A stretch of DNA of 64,000 nucleotides. Origin: Janibacter alkaliphilus (lineage in GTDB: Bacteria; Actinomycetota; Actinomycetes; Actinomycetales; Dermatophilaceae). Numbering within the stretch: position 1 is the first letter of the stretch; each line of letters opens with the position of its first letter. The position numbers and the translations under genes are program-made. Below, in pieces: positions 52,941 through 62,852 of the stretch. Below the pieces are notes generated by a model. It made no database searches. It saw only the letters and a program-made list of their open reading frames with translations, and was not told the origin of the DNA. Where the stretch lies: NCBI RefSeq assembly GCF_013408565.1, contig NZ_JACBZX010000001.1, positions 248,001-312,000 on the forward strand. The letters run 5' to 3'.

Positions 52941-53088
52941 GGTGGAGGTGATACGCCCGGGTGGAGGTGAACCCACGCGCCCCGGCGCGTCCGGATACCT
53001 CCACCGAAGGGAGGCACCAGCCCGGTGGAGGTGAACCCACGCGCCCCAGCGCGTCCAGATACCTCCACCCGAGCCTGATACCTCCACC
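52941..53088. repeat. 46-bp palindromic repeat family, locus C (two full units)
   Basis: Full units lie at 52960-53005 and 53024-53069, both GGTGGAGGTGAACCCACGCG...GATACCTCCACC with an ACGCGC/GCGCGT inner stem, in the same orientation as locus A. Half-units lie at 52941 (left half) and 53077-53088 (right half). They fill the gap between DUF4307 and the greA promoter. Behind them, 53100-53353 holds the greA promoter and leader. Confidence 0.92.
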
Positions 53089-53199
53089 GAGACCGGCGAA
53101 GGGCGCGTCCGCCGAGTGGCCGGAGCGGGGTCGGGTGCCCCCTTCGCCCTCCTTCGCCGCCCACCTTCCCGCCTTCGGACCTGCGTCCGGCGCTCCGGT

Positions 53200-53353
53200 C
53201 CGTTAAACTGGGCGCTTCGCACGTGATCGAGGGTCTGGGCCGCTTGGTCCAGACCCCTTGTGCATGGGGGCGCTGATCGCCCGTCGTGCACGTCCGCACC
53301 ACCCGCGACACCGGACATCGGTCCGGGTCGCGGCGCTACCCCGAGGAGTTCCA
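53200..53353 (+). promoter_or_regulatory. greA promoter and leader
   Basis: GTTAAACT near 53203 looks like a -10 region and would give a leader of about 140 nt. The leader has GGTCTGGGCCGCTTGGTCCAGACC-type pairing near 53232-53256 (GGTCTGG with CCAGACC). Confidence 0.45.
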
Positions 53354-53848
53354 GTGAGCCAGACCGCGCCGGCCGGGTCGTACCTGACCCAGGATGCCTA
53401 CGACCGCCTGCAGCAGGAGCTGACCGAGCTCTCCGGACCGGGCCGGGTCGAGATCGCCAAGCGGATCGAGGCCGCCCGGGAGGAGGGCGACCTCAAGGAG
53501 AACGGCGGGTACCACGCGGCCAAGGAGGAGCAGGGCAAGATGGAGGCCCGCATCCGCCAGCTGAAGCAGATCCTGGAGAACGCCACGGTCGGCGAGGCCC
53601 CGGCGGACGACGGCATCGCCGAGCCCGGGATGGTCGTGACCGTCGAGATGTTCGGCGACGAGGAGACCTTCCTGCTCGGCTCCCGCGAGATCGCCGACGG
53701 CAGCGACGACATCGACGTCTACTCCGAGCAGTCCCCGCTGGGCGCGGCCATCAACGGCAAGCGGGTCGGCGAGACCGTCAGCTACGAGGCCCCCAACGGC
53801 AAGACCATCGAGGCGAAGATCGTCTCGGCCAAGCCCTACGAGGTCTGA
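53354..53848 (+). CDS. greA: Transcript cleavage factor GreA
   Basis: 164 residues from GTG at 53354 (GAGGAGTTCCA upstream). N-terminal coiled coil: LTQDAYDRLQQELTELSGPGRVEIAKRIEAAREEGDLKENGGYHAAKEEQGKMEARIRQLKQIL, with the acidic GDLKEN tip that enters the RNA polymerase secondary channel. The C-terminal FKBP-like part ends SPLGAAINGKRVGETVSYEAPNGKTIEAKIV. It rescues backtracked RNA polymerase. Confidence 0.95.
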   Translation: MSQTAPAGSYLTQDAYDRLQQELTELSGPGRVEIAKRIEAAREEGDLKENGGYHAAKEEQGKMEARIRQLKQILENATVGEAPADDGIAEPGMVVTVEMFGDEETFLLGSREIADGSDDIDVYSEQSPLGAAINGKRVGETVSYEAPNGKTIEAKIVSAKPYEV

Positions 53849-53901
53849 GCCAGCACGAGGGCTGATCAGGCCCGAGGTCTGCGGACCGCACGCCTGCCGA
53901 C

Positions 53902-53931
53902 GGGGGCCCGCACCGGTCGGTGCGGGCCCCC
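53902..53931. terminator. greA terminator
   Basis: Perfect 13-bp inverted repeat GGGGGCCCGCACC (53902-53914) and complement (53919-53931) with GGTC loop; it may serve the convergent WXG100-like gene too. Confidence 0.85.
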
Positions 53932-53960
53932 TTCGGCGTGCGGGTGCTGCGGCGGTGCGG

Positions 53961-55097
53961 TCAGGCGCCGCCGCCGCTGACGTCGAAGCGGTCCAGCCCG
54001 AGCCAGCCCCCGACGTCCCCGCCGAGGCTGCTCGCCCCGGAGACCAGGTCGTGCGGGACGACGACCGACGTCTGGGTGCTCTCCCCGGCGCCGGGCCCCG
54101 GGTCGGTGGCGGGTGCAGCCTGCGCCTCAGCCGCACCAGCGGCGTCTGCTGCCGAAGAGCCCGGATCGGTGGGCAGCATCTGAGCCGCGGGCGCGTCGCC
54201 GCTGCCGGCATCCGCTGCGGCGGCCAGCTCGACCTGCTCGAAGGCCGCGCCCTCACCACTGCTGGCGTCCGTCCCGGCCCCCGCCTCGACCTGCTCGAAG
54301 GCGGCACCTTCGCCACTGCGTGCGTCCGTCCCGGCCCCCGCCTCGACCTGCTCGAAGGCGGCACCCTCGCCACCGGCACCCGCCGCATCCGCGCCAGGGG
54401 CCGCCTCGACCCGCTCGAAGGCCGCGCCCTCGCCCCCTTCGGCGGGCGGCACCTGCGCGAAGGCCAGCTCGCCGCCCTCGGCGTAGGGCTCCGCGGTCGG
54501 CAGCCCGCCGGTGGTGAGCTCGCCGCCCTCGGCATGCGGCTCTGCGGTCGGCAGCGCCTCGGTGAGCAGCTCCCCGCCGCCGATCCCGGGCTGGGTCCAC
54601 AGCGCGTCCGACGGCTGGAAGCCGGTCTCCACCGGCACCCGCTGGAAGGCCACGCCCTCGGGGCTGGCCGTCGTCCCCTCCGCCGTCGGGCGCAGCACCC
54701 CGCCCTCGCCCTGCGCAGAGCTCGCCGGACCGGCCCCGCCGGTGGGCTGCAGGCTGAGCCCGGAGCCGTCGCCGCCGTGGCGGAGCGCGCCGCCCCCGCC
54801 GTGGGCGCCGCCGGCGGAGGGACCACCGGACGAGCCGCGCTGGCTGTCCGCCTCGTGGTTGAGCTTGCGGCTGTAGGTGCGCAGCGAGTCCTCGGCGTCG
54901 TCGATCTGCCGGTGCGCCGCCCGCCACTCCTTGCTGAACTCCTCGAAGTCGGGGCCGTCCCACAGCGCCCGCAGCTTCTCCAGCAGGGCAGAGCCGCGGC
55001 CGCCGACGTCGTGCATGCGCTCGCTCTGCCGACGCAGGCTGACGGCGATCTCGTCGAGCTGATCGACGTCCGCGCCGTGCGTGACGCGCTGAGGCAT
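53961..55097 (-). CDS. WXG100-like protein with long repeat-rich acidic tail
   Basis: 378 residues. Residues about 6-95 form a two-helix ESAT-6-like unit: DVDQLDEIAVSLRRQSERM, then the turn LWDGPDF in place of Trp-x-Gly, then EFSKEWRAAHRQIDDAEDSLRTYSRKLNHEADSQ. The remaining 280 residues are low-complexity and acidic, with two repeat families: three GGEL...LPTAEP(H/Y)AE units (about 205-255) and four GEGAAFE(R/Q)VE units (about 260-335). The tail ends with Ser/Thr-Val-rich text and LGGDVGGWLGLDRFDVSGGGA. No signal peptide is seen; WXG100 proteins leave by type VII secretion, but no ESX genes are in the window. Function unknown. Confidence 0.7.
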   Translation of the reverse strand: MPQRVTHGADVDQLDEIAVSLRRQSERMHDVGGRGSALLEKLRALWDGPDFEEFSKEWRAAHRQIDDAEDSLRTYSRKLNHEADSQRGSSGGPSAGGAHGGGGALRHGGDGSGLSLQPTGGAGPASSAQGEGGVLRPTAEGTTASPEGVAFQRVPVETGFQPSDALWTQPGIGGGELLTEALPTAEPHAEGGELTTGGLPTAEPYAEGGELAFAQVPPAEGGEGAAFERVEAAPGADAAGAGGEGAAFEQVEAGAGTDARSGEGAAFEQVEAGAGTDASSGEGAAFEQVELAAAADAGSGDAPAAQMLPTDPGSSAADAAGAAEAQAAPATDPGPGAGESTQTSVVVPHDLVSGASSLGGDVGGWLGLDRFDVSGGGA

Positions 55098-55210
55098 GCA
55101 CCCTCCCTTCCTCGTGGGTGCTCTCAGGGTACGGAGAGGCCGCTGCGGCCAACAATGGGGAGCGCTCCCCTGCACAGCCGGCTGTCAGGTGGGAGTGCTT
55201 CAATCGAGGT

Positions 55211-55903
55211 ATGTTCGGACTGCGCTCCCACCCCCCGATGCCGACCGCCGAGACGGCGCTGCGTGGCCGTCCCGAGCGCCTCGTCGACGTCCCCACCACC
55301 CACCGCGTGCTCGGTACCCCGCTGGAGGGACCCTGGCCCGAGGGCACCGAGGTGCTCTACGTGGCGATGGGCTGCTTCTGGGGCGCCGAGCGGATCTTCT
55401 GGCGGATGCCCGGGGTGGTGACCACGGCCGCCGGATACATGGGCGGCTTCACCGAGAACCCGACCTACGAGGAGACGTGCACCGGGCTCACCGGGCACAC
55501 CGAGTCGGTCCTGGTCGCCTACGACCCCGAGCAGACCCGCCCCGAGCTGCTGCTCAAGGCCTTCTGGGAGAACCACGACCCGACCACCGCCAACCGGCAG
55601 GGCAACGACGTCGGCACCCAGTACCGCTCGGCGGTCTACTGGACGACGCCGGGGCAGCAGGCAGCACTGGAGGCGACCGCGGCCGCCTTCGGCGAGGAGC
55701 TGGCGAAGGGGGGCCACGGCCAGATCACCACGGAGATGCGACCGGCGAGCGAGGTCGGCCCCTTCTACTACGCCGAGCCCTTCCACCAGCAGTACCTCGA
55801 CGCCAACCCGGCCGGCTACTGCAACCACGGGCCGAACGGGCTGACCTGCCCCGTCGGTGTGGCGAACCTGCCCGCACAGACGGACGTCGAGCCGCCGCGC
55901 TGA
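55211..55903 (+). CDS. msrA: Peptide-methionine (S)-S-oxide reductase
   Basis: 230 residues. Catalytic Cys about 55 in VAMGCFWGAERIFWRMPGV. AGYMGGFTENPTYEETCTGLTGHTESVLVAYDP, the HDPTTANRQGNDVGTQYRSAVYW block, and FYYAEPFHQQYLDANPAGYCNHGPNG with the recycling cysteine complete it. It repairs oxidised methionine. ATG at 55211 lies six bases behind TTCAAT (55199-55204); CGAGGT directly abuts the ATG and is too close to serve as a ribosome-binding site. Confidence 0.95.
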   Translation: MFGLRSHPPMPTAETALRGRPERLVDVPTTHRVLGTPLEGPWPEGTEVLYVAMGCFWGAERIFWRMPGVVTTAAGYMGGFTENPTYEETCTGLTGHTESVLVAYDPEQTRPELLLKAFWENHDPTTANRQGNDVGTQYRSAVYWTTPGQQAALEATAAAFGEELAKGGHGQITTEMRPASEVGPFYYAEPFHQQYLDANPAGYCNHGPNGLTCPVGVANLPAQTDVEPPR

Positions 55904-56005
55904 GCCTCGCCACGGGTGGGGGCGGGCGGTTCGTCCGCACCTGTCGGTCGTCGGTGCGGCTGAGTAGCGTCGCGACTCCCACCCCACCCGCGGCAGGAGC
56001 GAGCC

Positions 56006-56377
56006 ATGGCCCACGGCGACATCACCCACATCGACATCCCGGTCTCCGACGCCGGACGTGCCCGCGAGTTCTACGCCGGGCTCTTCGGCTGGCAGATCAA
56101 CGAGATCCCCGGCTTCGAGGGCTACCCGATGTGGCAGGCCCCGAACCAGATCAGCGGCGGTGGCCTGGCCCCGCGCGGCGAGGGCTTCACCCAGCCGCGC
56201 TCGTACGTCGAGGTCGACTCCATCGACGACACCCTGGCGAAGGTGACCTCCCAGGGCGGCACCGTCGTCATGGAGAAGAGCCCGATCAGCGAGACCAGCT
56301 GGTGGGCCATCTTCACCGATCTCGACGGCAACGTCGTCGGGCTCTACGAGGGCATCACCGAGGCGCCCGAGGCCTGA
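56006..56377 (+). CDS. VOC-family protein
   Basis: 123 residues; ATG after GCAGGAGCGAGCC. DITHIDIPVSDAGRAREFYAGLFGWQINEIPGFEGYPMW is the first VOC module and SYVEVDSIDDTLAKVTSQGGTVVMEKSPI...FTDLDGNVVGLYEG the second, with the typical Glu near the end. Similar proteins are annotated glyoxalase-like or antibiotic-resistance-like; the ligand is unknown. It follows msrA by 102 nt. Confidence 0.85.
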   Translation: MAHGDITHIDIPVSDAGRAREFYAGLFGWQINEIPGFEGYPMWQAPNQISGGGLAPRGEGFTQPRSYVEVDSIDDTLAKVTSQGGTVVMEKSPISETSWWAIFTDLDGNVVGLYEGITEAPEA

Positions 56378-56408
56378 GCGGCGTTCTGGGGCTGGCCGGC
56401 CGAGGGGA

Positions 56409-56912
56409 TCAGCGCGACGAGCGCCGGGCACGCCACCGCGACCACCACGAGCGCCGCGACGCGGCGGTGGGGCCAGGGTCGGCAGCTCCGGCAGGCCCGC
56501 TCACGCTCTCGTGCGCGGCGACCTTCTCCCGCAGCGCCCGCCAGCCGACCACCATCTCCTCGACGTCCACCGTGGGCGCGAGCACCGGGGAGGCCGGACC
56601 GGCCACGGGGCGGCGCCGCTCGCGCAGCACCCGGGCGTTGTAGTCGCGCAGGATCTCGCGCACGTCGTCCTCGACCCGGATACCGACGAGCGAGGCGGGG
56701 TAGCCGGCGGCCTCCCGGCGCAGCTGCAGCGCAGGGGGCAGCGCGTCGCCGGCGTCCAGCCCCTCGTCGGCCATCTTGCGACGGATCCACCAGTCCGGGT
56801 CGCTGGTGTCCACCTCGCGCAGCGGCCGACCGGCACCCGGCAGGTCGTCGAACTCGCCCCGCTCGGCGGCCTCACGGATCTGCCGCTCCACCCAGGTCTC
56901 CTGCGGACGCAC
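56409..56912 (-). CDS. DUF1992 (DnaJ-homologue subfamily C member 28-like) protein
   Basis: 167 residues from GTG at 56912, 11 nt after the reductase stop, with GAGGGAGC as ribosome-binding site. WVERQIREAAERGEFDDLPGAGRPLREVD...PDWWIRRKMADEG is the DUF1992 signature, followed by PPALQLRREA and an Arg-rich helical segment (REILRDYNARVLRERRRP). No J domain is present. Function unknown; co-transcribed with the dienoyl-CoA-reductase-like gene. Confidence 0.85.
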   Translation of the reverse strand: MRPQETWVERQIREAAERGEFDDLPGAGRPLREVDTSDPDWWIRRKMADEGLDAGDALPPALQLRREAAGYPASLVGIRVEDDVREILRDYNARVLRERRRPVAGPASPVLAPTVDVEEMVVGWRALREKVAAHESVSGPAGAADPGPTAASRRSWWSRWRARRSSR

Positions 56913-56923
56913 CCGACGCTCCC

Positions 56924-59017
<2,094 letters not shown>

Positions 59018-59087
59018 TCACGGCTGACGCCCAGGCTCGTGTGACAGGGTTGGGCGAGAGGACGATCCGAGCCGTGGGAGGAGACGC

Positions 59088-60104
59088 ATGAGCCAGCTGG
59101 CACGGGTGGCCGGCCGGGCCGCGGTCGGCACGGCCGCCTCGGCGGCGGCCGGCGCAGCCTTGGCCGGTCTCGGCTACGGCCTGATCCAGGTCGAGGGGCG
59201 GATCGCCCGGCGGATCGTCGGCAACCCCTTCGACGGCGCACCGGACGACGACGGCACCTACGGCGCCGCTCCCGGCGACCCGGTCGGGCTCATCGTCCTC
59301 GGCGACTCCACCGCGGCCGGGATGGGCGCGGACCACCGGTACCAGACGGTCGGGGCGATCCTGGCCACCGGCCTGGCAGCGATCATGGGCCGCTCGGTGC
59401 GGCTGACCAACGAGGCCGTCGTCGGCGCCGAGTCGGCCGACCTCAGCGCCCAGCTGAGCCGGGTGCTGGCGCGGGTGGACCAGCCGGACGTCGCGGTGAT
59501 CCTCGTCGGCGGCAACGACGTCACCCACCGGATCGACCGGGCCACCTCGGTGCAGCACCTGGAGCGGACGGTGCGCTACCTGCGCACCCTCGGCATCCAG
59601 GTGGTCGTCGGCACCTGCCCCGACCTCGGCACGGTCGAGCCGATCCCCTTCCCGCTGAGCCAGCTGCTGCGCCGGTGGAGCCGCGACCTGGCGGCCGCGC
59701 AGACCGTGGCCGCGGTCGGTGCGGGAGCCCGGACGGTGTCGATGGGTGACCTGCTCGGGCCGGAGTTCGCGGCCAGCCCGAAGGAGCTCTTCAGCCAGGA
59801 CCGCTTCCACCCCTCGCCGGCCGGTTACGCCCGGGTGGCCTCGGCGCTGCTGCCCTCGGTGGCCGCGTCGCTGGACGCCTGGCCCGACGGCGCGACCGGG
59901 GACACCGAGCCCCAGGCGAGCCGCGGCGAGGGCATCGGCCTGGTCAGCGAGGCCGCCGACCGGGCGGTCGCCGTGGCCGGCACCGAGGTCGGCCCGGCCG
60001 AGGTCGGCGAGGGCGAGTCGACGCCGCGCACCCGCTGGGCGATGCTGCGCCGCCGCGCCCGCTCGGAGTCGACGGACGCCCCCGCCCACACCCCCTCCCC
60101 CTGA
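59088..60104 (+). CDS. SGNH/GDSL-type hydrolase
   Basis: 338 residues; GGGAGGAGACGC precedes the ATG. N-terminal Ala-rich hydrophobic segment (about 9-31) may anchor or export it. SGNH blocks: LIVLGDSTAAGMG (Ser about 74), NEAVVGAESADL (Gly), VILVGGNDVTHRI (Asn), and FSQDRFHPSPAGY (Asp/His). The C-terminal 60 residues are low-complexity and end with an Arg-rich patch and Pro/Ser. Substrate unknown, perhaps a lipid or an acylated glycan. It is the last chromosomal gene before the insertion-sequence cluster. Confidence 0.88.
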   Translation: MSQLARVAGRAAVGTAASAAAGAALAGLGYGLIQVEGRIARRIVGNPFDGAPDDDGTYGAAPGDPVGLIVLGDSTAAGMGADHRYQTVGAILATGLAAIMGRSVRLTNEAVVGAESADLSAQLSRVLARVDQPDVAVILVGGNDVTHRIDRATSVQHLERTVRYLRTLGIQVVVGTCPDLGTVEPIPFPLSQLLRRWSRDLAAAQTVAAVGAGARTVSMGDLLGPEFAASPKELFSQDRFHPSPAGYARVASALLPSVAASLDAWPDGATGDTEPQASRGEGIGLVSEAADRAVAVAGTEVGPAEVGEGESTPRTRWAMLRRRARSESTDAPAHTPSP

Positions 60105-60214
60105 CGCCCTCCCCCCTCCCTCCCGCTCCCCTTCCCCAACTTTGAGGTTGCCCCGGTTCGGCGGACATCTTGATGGCTCGGCCTGGTTGGGTCGGGCAGG
60201 GAAGGATGGCCCTT

Positions 60215-60529
60215 ATGGGTGCGAAGAGGAAGAGCTACACCCCGCAGTACCGGCGTGATGCTGCGCGTCTGGTGATCGACTCGGGCCGCACGATCTCGGC
60301 GGTGGCTGCGCAGATCGGTGTGGGTGAGCAGGTGCTGGGTCGGTGGGTGGCCAGGGAGCGTGCGCGGATGGATCAGCCGCCGGAGGCGGTGGATCTCGAC
60401 GAGCGTGCCGAGCTGGAGCGGTTGCGCGCGGAGAATGCTCAGCTGCGGATGGATCGGGAGTTCCTGAAAAAAGCAGCGGCCTTCTTCGTGGCGGAGGGGG
60501 CGTCGGAGCAGACGCCGCGTTCGCAGTGA
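60215..60529 (+). CDS. IS3 transposase OrfA (helix-turn-helix)
   Basis: 104 residues: SYTPQYRRDAARLVIDSGRTISAVAAQIGVGEQVLGRWVARERARM is the transposase-8 helix-turn-helix, then a leucine-zipper stretch ELERLRAENAQLRMDREFLKKAAAFF. The heptamer AAAAAAG at 60467-60473 inside the zipper end is the classic IS3 -1 slippery site; slipping there enters the orfB frame and gives the OrfAB fusion transposase. The start at 60215 has GGAAGG about 12 nt upstream; ATG 60206 is also in frame. Confidence 0.88.
   Translation: MGAKRKSYTPQYRRDAARLVIDSGRTISAVAAQIGVGEQVLGRWVARERARMDQPPEAVDLDERAELERLRAENAQLRMDREFLKKAAAFFVAEGASEQTPRSQ
60467..60473 (+). promoter_or_regulatory. -1 programmed frameshift site of IS3 copy 1
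   Basis: A6G heptamer where the orfA frame (CTG AAA AAA GCA) can slip back one base into the orfB frame (GAA AAA AGC), which is open through to 61419. Confidence 0.75.
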
Positions 60530-61419
60530 TTCACGCGGAGAAGGCCTGCGCCGAGGGTGTGCGGTCCACGGTCGGTGACATGTGCGAGCTGCTGGGGGTG
60601 TCGCGGTCGGGCTACTACGACTGGCTCGCCCGCCAGGCGGCTGGGCCGGGGCCGCGTGAGCAGCGGTTGCGGGATCTGGCCGCGAAGGTGGTGAGCGCGC
60701 ACCAGGACTCCGACGGGGTGTACGGCGCGCCCCGGATCACCGCGCAGCTGCGGGCGGCGGGTGAGGTCGTGACCCGCAAGACGGTCGCGAAGGTGATGCG
60801 CGCGAACGGGATCGAGGGCATCAGCCCGCGCGCGTGGCGGCCGGCGACCACGGTCACCGGCCCGGCGCCGCACCGCATCCCGGACCTGGTCCAGCGCCGC
60901 TTCGACCAGGGCGAGCTGAACCGGGTGTGGACCTCGGACATCACCTACCTGGCCACCGGTCAGGGCTGGCTGTACCTGTGCGCGGTCCGGGACGGCTGCT
61001 CCCGGCGCGTGCTCGGGTACGCCTTCAGCGACAGCCTGCACACCGACCTCGTCGAGGACGCGCTGCGGCGGGCGGTCACCTTCCGTGACGGCCGCACGGC
61101 CGGGGTGATCCTGCACGCCGACCGCGGCTGCCAGTACACCTCCGACCAGCTCGAGCGCGCCGCCCGCGCCCTGGACGTGCGACTCAGCGCCGGACGTACC
61201 GGCGTGTGCTGGGACAACGCCCAGCACGAGAGCTTCTGGTCCACCCTCAAGACCGAGCACTACCACCGCCACGAGTTCACCACCCGAGCCGCCGCGATCC
61301 ACAGCGTGACCCACTGGATCGAGACCGTGTACAACCGCCGACGACGCCACACCGCCCTCGGCAACATCAGCCCCGTAGCCTTCGAGCACGGACTCACCAC
61401 GGCGGCACCAGCCGCCTAA
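60526..61419 (+). CDS. IS3 transposase OrfB (DDE integrase core)
   Basis: 297 residues if started at the GTG overlapping the orfA stop (GTGA), or made as an OrfAB fusion by frameshifting. HTH_21 part: EGVRSTVGDMCELLGVSRSGYYDWLARQ, DGVYGAPRITAQLR. Integrase core: VWTSDITYLATGQGWLYLCAVRDGCSRRVLGY (first Asp), VILHADRGCQYTSDQ (second Asp), WDNAQHESFWSTLKTEHYHRH (Glu). All catalytic residues are present, so the element looks active. Confidence 0.92.
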   Translation: MIHAEKACAEGVRSTVGDMCELLGVSRSGYYDWLARQAAGPGPREQRLRDLAAKVVSAHQDSDGVYGAPRITAQLRAAGEVVTRKTVAKVMRANGIEGISPRAWRPATTVTGPAPHRIPDLVQRRFDQGELNRVWTSDITYLATGQGWLYLCAVRDGCSRRVLGYAFSDSLHTDLVEDALRRAVTFRDGRTAGVILHADRGCQYTSDQLERAARALDVRLSAGRTGVCWDNAQHESFWSTLKTEHYHRHEFTTRAAAIHSVTHWIETVYNRRRRHTALGNISPVAFEHGLTTAAPAA

Positions 61420-61460
61420 ACCGATGTCCACCAAACGGGGGCAGCCCCAAACTGCCTAGG

Positions 61461-62545
61461 TGTACCCGGCCAGGAGGTGGGTAGCAGAACGAGGCGGTTG
61501 ACGTACGTGGAACCTCCGGGTGAGGTGTGGCTTGTCGAAGGCCCGTTCCATCACCCGGAGGTTCCATGTCCCACGGTAATGCGCGGCTGACCGTCTACGG
61601 TCGGCGGCTGATCGTCGAACGCCGTCAGAAAGGCTGGGCCAAGGCCCACATCGCGGCATCGCTGGGCGTCTCACGCAAGTGCGTGAACACCTGGATCGAG
61701 CGCTACGAGGCCGAGGGCGAAGCCGGGCTGGTCACCCGCTCATCCACGCCGCGGACCACCCCGACCAAGACCAGCGCCGAGGACGAGCAACGTGTCCTGG
61801 CGGCACGGCACGAGTACCGCGAGGGGCCCGACCTCCTGGGCCCAAGGGTGGGGGTCGCGCCCCGGACGGTGTCGCGGATCCTGCGCCGCCATCAGGTGCC
61901 CTACCTGCACGAGTGCGACCCCATGACCGGCCAGGTCATCCGCTCCTCGAAACAGACCACGCGACGCTACGAACGCGACCGTCCCGGCGAGCTGGTCCAC
62001 GTCGACGTCAAGAAGATCGGCAAGATCCCCGACGGCGGCGGATGGCGCGTCCACGGCAGAGCCGCGACCGAAGCAGCCAAGACCTGCCGGCCCCGCATCG
62101 GCTACGACTACATCCACGCCATGGTCGACGACCACACCCGCCTGGCCTACTGCGAAGCCCTGCCCGACGAACAAGGCCCCACCTGTGCCGGGTTCATCCT
62201 GCGCGCCGCGGCCTACTTCGCCGCGCACGGCATCACCCGCATCGAACGCGTCATCACCGACAACCACTGGTCCTACCGACGCTCACGCCACGTCCGCGAG
62301 GCCCTGGCCACGCTCGACGCGCGCCACCTGTTCATCCGCCCCCACTGCCCCTGGCAGAACGGCAAGGTCGAACGGTTCAACCGCACCCTGGCCACCGAGT
62401 GGGCCTACCACCAGCCCTACACCACCAACGACCAACGCACCGCAGCACTTGCACCCTGGCTCGAGCACTACAACACTCAACGCCGCCACAGCGCACTCGG
62501 CGGACACCCACCCACCGACTGCCACCAACCTGATGGCCGAGTACA
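61461..62545 (+). mobile_element. IS481-family insertion sequence (copy A), 6-bp target duplication CCTAGG
   Basis: The left end TGTACCCGGCCAGGAGGT (from 61461) and inverted right end TGTACTCGGCCATCAGGT (to 62545) match well over 30 bp. CCTAGG stands directly outside both ends (61455-61460 and 62546-62551), the NCTAGN target duplication expected of this family. Confidence 0.92.
61509..61565 (+). promoter_or_regulatory. Hairpin burying the IS481-A transposase start
   Basis: GGAACCTCCGGGTGA (61509-61523) pairs perfectly with TCACCCGGAGGTTCC (61551-61565). The ATG starts at 61566, the very next base, and the GGAGG ribosome-binding site is inside the 3' arm. Transcripts entering from outside would fold and be poorly translated. 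Confidence 0.8.
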
Positions 62546-62720
62546 CCTAGGTGTGAGGTCCAGGGACGTTGTTCAGGGCTCAGCGTGCTGGGGTGACGTG
62601 CGAAGGCCTCCTGTTGTGAAGTGGTGCTGTCAGAACAACCAGCTCTCATCCAGGAGGCCTTCATGGCTCACATTACCGGCGCGCTCTCACCGGGCGCGAG
62701 GCTCAAGCTGGCCCGGCTGA
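61566..62720 (+). CDS. IS481-family transposase, reading past the element's right end
   Basis: The first about 320 residues are a normal IS481 transposase: NARLTVYGRRLIVERRQKGWAKAHIAASLGVSRKCVNTWIERY (helix-turn-helix), then a DDE core with VHVDVKKIGKI, RVITDNHWSYRRS and NGKVERFNRTLATEWAY, ending QRRHSALGGHPPT. In this frame no stop occurs before the IS ends, so it continues to 62720. In the +1 frame the text is TNLMAEYT followed by TAG, whose bases belong to the CCTAGG target duplication. That is probably the native end, implying a one-base indel near 62510 or a natural variant. Confidence 0.82.
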   Translation: MSHGNARLTVYGRRLIVERRQKGWAKAHIAASLGVSRKCVNTWIERYEAEGEAGLVTRSSTPRTTPTKTSAEDEQRVLAARHEYREGPDLLGPRVGVAPRTVSRILRRHQVPYLHECDPMTGQVIRSSKQTTRRYERDRPGELVHVDVKKIGKIPDGGGWRVHGRAATEAAKTCRPRIGYDYIHAMVDDHTRLAYCEALPDEQGPTCAGFILRAAAYFAAHGITRIERVITDNHWSYRRSRHVREALATLDARHLFIRPHCPWQNGKVERFNRTLATEWAYHQPYTTNDQRTAALAPWLEHYNTQRRHSALGGHPPTDCHQPDGRVHLGVRSRDVVQGSACWGDVRRPPVVKWCCQNNQLSSRRPSWLTLPARSHRARGSSWPG

Positions 62721-62791
62721 TCGTCGATCAGGGGTGGACGTGCACCGCGGCAGCGCAGCAGTTCATGATCAGTGCCCGCACGGCCAGCAAG
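62552..62791 (+). mobile_element. IS481-family insertion sequence (copy B), 5' remnant
   Basis: It begins TGTGAGGTCC directly after the shared CCTAGG and keeps only the left end and first codons of the transposase; IS3 copy 2 cuts it off near 62792. Confidence 0.7.
62602..62662 (+). promoter_or_regulatory. Hairpin burying the IS481-B transposase start
   Basis: GAAGGCCTCCTG (62602-62613) pairs perfectly with CAGGAGGCCTTC (62651-62662), and the ATG begins at 62663. Same design as in copy A although the sequences differ. Confidence 0.8.
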
Positions 62792-62815
62792 TGGGACTGC
62801 TGCACGAATCGGTGA
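62663..62815 (+). pseudogene. Truncated IS481-family transposase
   Basis: About 44 residues of an IS481 N-terminus remain (AHITGALSPGARLKLARLIVDQGWTCTAAAQQFMISARTASKW), covering the helix-turn-helix. After Lys-Trp the frame enters IS3 copy 2 and stops at 62815. Disrupted by that insertion. Confidence 0.85.
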
Positions 62816-62852
62816 CATCTGATCTGTGGTGCCGAGGGGTGCCGCTGGAAGG

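Larger units (their letters stand above)
60143..61449 (+). mobile_element. IS3-family insertion sequence (copy 1), complete
   Basis: About 1.3 kb. The left end reads TGAGGTTGCCCCGGTTCGGC (from 60143) and the right end, read inward, TGGGGCTGCCCCCGTTTGG (from 61449); the 27-bp inverted repeats match with about six differences. Flanks are AACTT (60138-60142) and AACTG (61450-61454), a possible imperfect 5-bp target duplication. It carries overlapping orfA and orfB. Confidence 0.82.

Noticed and set aside
60170..60214. Upstream ATG at 60170 as orfA start of IS3 copy 1
   Set aside because: It would begin directly at the inverted repeat and add non-conserved residues; ATG 60215 fits family length.
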